From contig OX465595.1 in NCBI GenBank assembly GCA_950022295.1, positions 223,103,770 through 223,167,769 on the forward strand: a stretch of DNA of 64,000 bases. The letters are read 5' to 3'. The notes beneath the pieces were generated by a model. It saw nothing but the letters and a program-made list of their open reading frames with translations, was not told the DNA's origin and ran no database searches. Position 1 is the first letter of the stretch, and every line of letters begins with the position of its first letter. A program made the position numbers and the translations under genes. Positions 59,903-64,000 of this stretch are shown here, one piece after another. Origin of the DNA: Bromus sterilis. Taxonomy: Eukaryota > Streptophyta > Magnoliopsida > Poales > Poaceae.

Positions 59903-61147
59903 CTTCCTCACCCAGGGTGGAAGATTGGAATTGCTGAACTCTGTGATCTTCTCTATGCCAATATACTTTCTTTGCACACTGAAGATACCTCCTGGGATCA
60001 TCAAACAACTTGAGAGGATTCAAAGGAATTGCTTGTGGAGAAAGCATGGGCAGGATTATGGGCACTCTTTGGCTTCCTAGGACTTGGTCTGTATACCCAA
60101 GAATAAAGGTGGTCTGGGCATTCTTAATCTTACCCTGCAGAATGATGCTTTGCTCATGAAGCACTTGGATAAGTTCTTTAACAAGATGGATGTACCCTGG
60201 GTGCATATGATGTGGAATTCATATTACTATGACAGGGTTCCTCATGCTACTGCTGAATGTGGGTCTTTCTGGTGGAAGGATGTGTGCAAGCTCATGTACA
60301 AGTTCAGGGTCTGCTCAGTCATAGTTGCTGGTACTAGAGATATTGTGTTGCTCTGGAGTGATAATTGGCATTTGGGAGGATCTAACATCACTTTGCAACA
60401 CAGATTTAAGAGGTTGTTCTCCTTTGCTAAGGACACCTACCTATCTCTAGTAGAGTTCAGGAGTTCTCCAGACCAAATTTCTCTGTTCCATCTGCCTCTA
60501 TCTCTCCCTGCCTATGAGGAGCTGGCACAGGTGAATGCTCTTATATATGGTTACAATTTCACTGATCATAGTGATGTTTGGTCCTGGAAAGAAGGGACAA
60601 AGGGGGAATATACAGCAAAAAAGTACTACAACATGGTTCACTCTCCAATCCAACCCTACCCACTGTTGAAATGGATCTGGAAAAGTTGCTGCACTCTAAA
60701 GATGAAGGTTTTTGCTTGGCTTGTCATCATGGACAAGATTAACACCAAAGATATGCTTCATAGGCGCCACTGGAGAATTGAGGATGGTCCTGAATGTGTG
60801 CTTTGTGTTGCTCACTCCTTGGAGGATAGAAACCATCTATTCTTCCAATGCAACTTTAGCTGTAGAATCTGGAATTACCTGCAAATATATTGGTCCTCAG
60901 GCAATGACATGGTTCAGCTCACTAACCAGGCTAGAGGTTCTTTCAATAAGCCTTTCTTCACTGAGGTGATTTTATGGCTTGGTGGAACATATGGACTGTC
61001 AGAAATTCCAATGTTTTCAGACATGAAAGACACTCCTTTGCTAAGTGGAGGAGTGGTTTCACTCATGATGTTACACTGCTGGCCCACAGAATCAAGCTAA
61101 GGTTTAAGGATGAGCTTCTTAGATGGATATATTTTCTTCCACCTTAA
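59903..61147 (+). pseudogene. LINE ORF2, C-terminal part with zf-RVT-like domain
   Basis: This is the continuation of ORF2 after the B insertion. It begins within the conserved RT thumb region (FLTQGGRLELLNSV, IYFLCTLKIP), then GGLGILNL, and later the zinc-binding segment typical of plant LINE ORF2 ends (WKSCCTLKMKVFAWL, CVLCVAHSLEDRNHLFF). A TAG at 60078-60080 replaces a likely Trp, and a frameshift near 60975 moves the last 55 codons (from WNIWTVRN) to another frame ending with TAA at 61145-61147. Confidence 0.9.
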
Positions 61148-61282
61148 ATGTACTCTACTTGTTCTATAACTGTTTTGGTTTCTACCTTTGGTACACCAGC
61201 CTGTACATTTGTAAATACCCGGTTTATGCTTCAATAAAATGCCGTGGGGCTCTCTGCCTTACAGTTCTTAGGTAAAAAAAAA
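61148..61282 (+). other. LINE 3' untranslated region and A tail
   Basis: AATAAA at 61233-61238 and a run of nine A at 61274-61282 end the LINE. No convincing target duplication partner is visible, since the 5' end of the LINE lies behind the left LTR fragments or outside the window. Confidence 0.8.
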
Positions 61283-61706
61283 CAGATTTTGTCCTTGGAC
61301 GAAAAAATTAGCCTAAAATCACCAGATCATCTTTTTGATCTGAATTTTTTATAGCGTGCTCCATACAATTGAATTTCGTGTGTCTGTTCTGAGTTTTTTG
61401 ATTTGCGTTGCAGAAGTACCCCGAAAAAATTATTTACTACATGTTGTTCTGTTTTTCACAGATTCTGCCACGTTTTGCCTTTCTACTTTCGCAAGACTTG
61501 CGCTAGATTTTTCTTTGCAATTCTTTTTGGAAATCTTGAGAAACATTATCCCTTCAAGAAAATCTTTATTTCTAGTAGAGGCAAATTATTTTATTAGGGG
61601 TACTAAACTCTCTAATCAGCTTATCATGAGTTATGTATGAAGGGATTTTTCAAGTGTGCGAGGGAAGATGATGAAAGAAGATTCGGGAGTGTCAAACGAT
61701 CAAGAT

Positions 61707-61784
61707 TGGGAATGCCCCCATGCATCCCCAATAAATATTCAAGGATACTCAAGCGTCTAAGCTTGGGGATGCCCCGTGCATCCC
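61707..61784 (+). other. Pair of GGGGATGC/GCATCCCC hairpins in element X
   Basis: At 61764-61784 GGGGATGC and GCATCCCC form a perfect 8-base stem with a 5-base loop. At 61708-61730 a similar stem has one mismatch. They lie about 55 bases apart. Confidence 0.7.
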
Positions 61785-62941
61785 CTTCTCCATCAAAAAT
61801 CATCAGTTCGTCCTCCGTTTCACTATATTTTTATCACTTCATGCGTTATGTGCTATGCTTGGAGCGTGTCGCTCTTAGGTTTCCTTTTTAGTTTTATTTA
61901 GATTTTTTTGATTTTCATAACAAGTAAGAACCCAACTTACTTTGTGTGGGAGAGAAACATGCTCCTCTTCAAACAAGAACACGTCATAGGATTTCATGCT
62001 TATCTTTCTTTTGTTGTGTGTTCTTCGTCTTTTCTTAGTTGCTTTCATGTTTAGCGCTTAGTTTTCATGTTTATATTCTTCAGGAGCTTTAGATTTTGTT
62101 TAGTTTGTTGCTAGAAATCTCTTTAGTTTTCATGTTTATCTTGTTAAGAGAGTTGGTTGTTGCACTGAGTTCTGTCTTGACTTTAAGTAGGTAATTGAGG
62201 TTGCTCTTTAATTGTAGTAGTAACTTGCAATAGTTTTGAGGTATTGTTGTGAGTAATGTTTGAACTTTTGGTGTCAATAGCTCTAGCCTATTAGTGATAG
62301 GTGTCATATTTTGGGCAATCCGTGTTGATTTTCAAAAACTACAACAACTAGTTGAGAACTCTAGCTACTAGATGGATCACTAATATTTGGAGGGATCTAA
62401 TATTAGATTACACTCACGTACCATGAGTCGAGGATGCGCAAGGATAACCAAACCCCCATACACTCCTCCTCGGGGTACTTTCCTCTTTATGAACCTCCTT
62501 ATTAGATTGAGAGTTACCGATAATAAGTGCATGAGTTCTTCGGACTAATGTAAGTATTGAAAGTTGACAATTTCACCTCCTCATATTTGCTAGCCTCTTC
62601 GGTACCGTGCATTGCCCTCTTCTCACTCCGAGAGTTGGCATCCACCTCGCCGGTGCATCCAAACCCTTGGCATGATCGCTCTGTCATCATAAACCTCCTT
62701 ATATCTTTCCTCAAAACAGCCACCATACCTACCTATCAAGGTATTTCCATAGCCTTTCCGAGATATATCGCCATGCAACATCCACCTTCTCATGACTTGA
62801 TCTTCATGTCATACATGTTCCTGATACACTGGCAGAGGCATACATTTGCATACATCATGATAGCTACATCTTATTTATGTTGAGTACCTTGTAAAGATCT
62901 TCTATACTTCTTCTAAAATAGAGTGTTGCCCTTAAGTGAGG

Positions 62942-63012
62942 AAAAGATCCCAAAGAGGACAAATTAAAAGATCCCAAAGAGGACAAATTAAAAGATCCCA
63001 AAGAGGACAAAT
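62942..63012 (+). repeat. Three-copy 24-bp tandem repeat
   Basis: The unit AAAAGATCCCAAAGAGGACA plus AATT occurs three times in a row; the third differs at the end. It is open in one frame (repeated KRSQRGQI), but no start context or domain supports a gene. Confidence 0.92.
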
Positions 63013-63892
63013 GAGAGTTAATAGAGTCATTGAGGCCATCAAAAAATACAAAAAAATAGAAAAAAGAGAAAAAGAAATAAAAAGAAAGAAAGGGGCAACA
63101 CTACTATTCCTTTTGAAAGATCCACACTTGTACTCCCCCTTATATCTTGTACTCCATAGAGATGATCATATATGCATATAGCTATGTGGGGACCTTCACA
63201 CTATAGAACTTGGCTTGTATATTCCAATGATGAGCCTGCTCAAATGAGCTCTAGGTCTTCTTGAGCGAGTAAGTTGGATGCACCCCACTAGTTCCATTGG
63301 AGAGATTTCTTAGCTCATATGTGCATCCGTTGCATGGAAATCCCTACTCCTCAGATCATATCTATCATTTGGCCTTCTCTTGCCTATGATTGTCCTCATT
63401 GATGTGAACCTTTCACACCCTTTTCTGTCTTCATCCTCCACCATATCTCTCTCTTTGCCATCCTAAGTGTCACCTCTCGTGCTTACGCTCATCCATTGCA
63501 TGTGAGCTCAAAATATCGAAAGGGAGTGGATCAAATTGATTTGTACCTGGCTAGTGGTCTGGGGACGAGTCAAGATAAGATTCCAAAGAAGACTAACTGT
63601 GAAACTTTAGTAGATTGAGTTCTCAACAAATATTGTTTTTCTCGTATTCCCATACCCACTTCTTGCACCCAAACACCATCTGGAAACATTCGAGTCACGG
63701 ACAGCGAGAGCTCTTGCACCTTTATGTTCTTATGTTGCTTGTTTCAATGATAATATAGACTCTTGTTTGTTATGAATTGAATTGAAGTACATACCTTGAT
63801 TGCCTTACTTACAAAGTTTCTATATGGTTGTTAGCATGTCACCACATAAATTATGCTTGTTATCATTTACCTACTCGAGGACGAGCAGGAAT

Positions 63893-63907
63893 TAAGCTTG
63901 GGGATGT
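63893..63907 (+). other. Element X polypurine-tract-like motif
   Basis: TAAGCTTGGGGATGT immediately precedes the LTR start, the expected position of the plus-strand primer. The first 14 bases are repeated exactly at 61757-61770. Confidence 0.6.
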
Positions 63908-64000
63908 TGATACGTCCCAAACGTATCTATAATTTCTCCTTGCTCCATGCATGTTTTGTGTGATATTGCTATGTTTTAGATACACTTTCATACACTTTTG
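63908..64000 (+). repeat. Start of element X 3' LTR (cut by window end)
   Basis: It starts TGATACGTCCCAAACGTATC, with an internal inverted pair GATACGT/ACGTATC (63909-63927). I associate this LTR start with abundant Triticeae Gypsy elements. The LTR continues beyond the window. Confidence 0.7.

Larger units (their letters stand above)
61283..63907 (+). mobile_element. Non-coding internal part of Gypsy-like element X
   Basis: Over 2.6 kb no polyprotein domain is seen in any frame. It contains two GGGGATGC-type hairpins (61707-61784), a 24-base tandem repeat (62942-63012), poly-A/G stretches near 63045-63095 and, at the end, a polypurine-tract-like motif followed by an LTR start. The LINE was inserted in this element. 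The long non-coding internal region suggests a non-autonomous element or one with a long 3' spacer; the rest lies outside the window. Confidence 0.6.

Noticed and set aside
61274..61300. CAGATT after the LINE A tail, compared with CAGATT at 6795, as a LINE target duplication
   Set aside because: Only six bases match, and the left site lies within the ORF1 reading frame rather than at an element border.
62942..63012. Possible CRISPR-like array
   Set aside because: The repeats are directly adjacent, with no spacers, in a plant transposon; it is an ordinary tandem repeat.

Overview
The window is intergenic DNA from a large, repeat-rich grass genome, most likely a Triticeae cereal (wheat, barley, rye or goatgrass). 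The grounds are long-LTR Gypsy retrotransposons nested inside each other, CACTA transposons with 3-bp target duplications, a Stowaway MITE, a decayed plant LINE, and an LTR beginning TGATACGTC of a type I associate with Triticeae. I found no host gene with an intact reading frame. Essentially all recognisable coding sequence is transposon-derived, and every such frame is broken. Element letters below are mine; no family name could be verified without a search. || Layout, outermost to innermost. (0) Gypsy element X: non-coding internal sequence at 61283-63907, then the start of its 3' LTR at 63908. (1) A LINE lies to its left, split into 6792-11889 and 59903-61282. Its 5' side joins a rearranged block of long-LTR fragments at 1-6789. 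(2) The LINE was split by LTR unit B (11890-59897, TSD TCAAC). With its insertions removed, B is about 4.5 kb and appears to be a solo LTR. (3) B received Gypsy element A (13987-31633, minus strand, TSD TTTTC) and element C (TSD TGCTT). C is now present as a solo LTR (32290-36354) followed by a second, 5'-truncated copy C' (36569-57720). B also holds a CACTA end (57921 onward). (4) A received a 5.2-kb CACTA element (22127-27320, TSD GAT) inside gag; that CACTA carries a Stowaway MITE (23715-23796). The 5' LTR of C' received Gypsy element D (37268-49871, minus strand, TSD TAATG). || Coding content. A, C' and D encode Gypsy polyproteins with the domain order zinc knuckle, aspartic protease, reverse transcriptase, RNase H, integrase and a C-terminal chromodomain-like segment, which fits a chromovirus (Tekay/Del-like, inferred). 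Only A keeps a capsid-type gag; C' and D have lost it. All three are primed from an initiator-Met tRNA site (TGGTATCAGAGC). Stops, frameshifts and lost catalytic residues make all of them inactive as read. || The most interesting signals are structural. One is the solo-LTR plus truncated-element tandem, best explained by unequal crossing-over between two alleles. Another is a roughly 50-bp palindrome-rich module that recurs in otherwise dissimilar LTRs (A, B, C, D and the left fragments). The others are a 5S-rRNA-like fragment beside a CACTA end and a duplicated polypurine-tract-like motif in element X.
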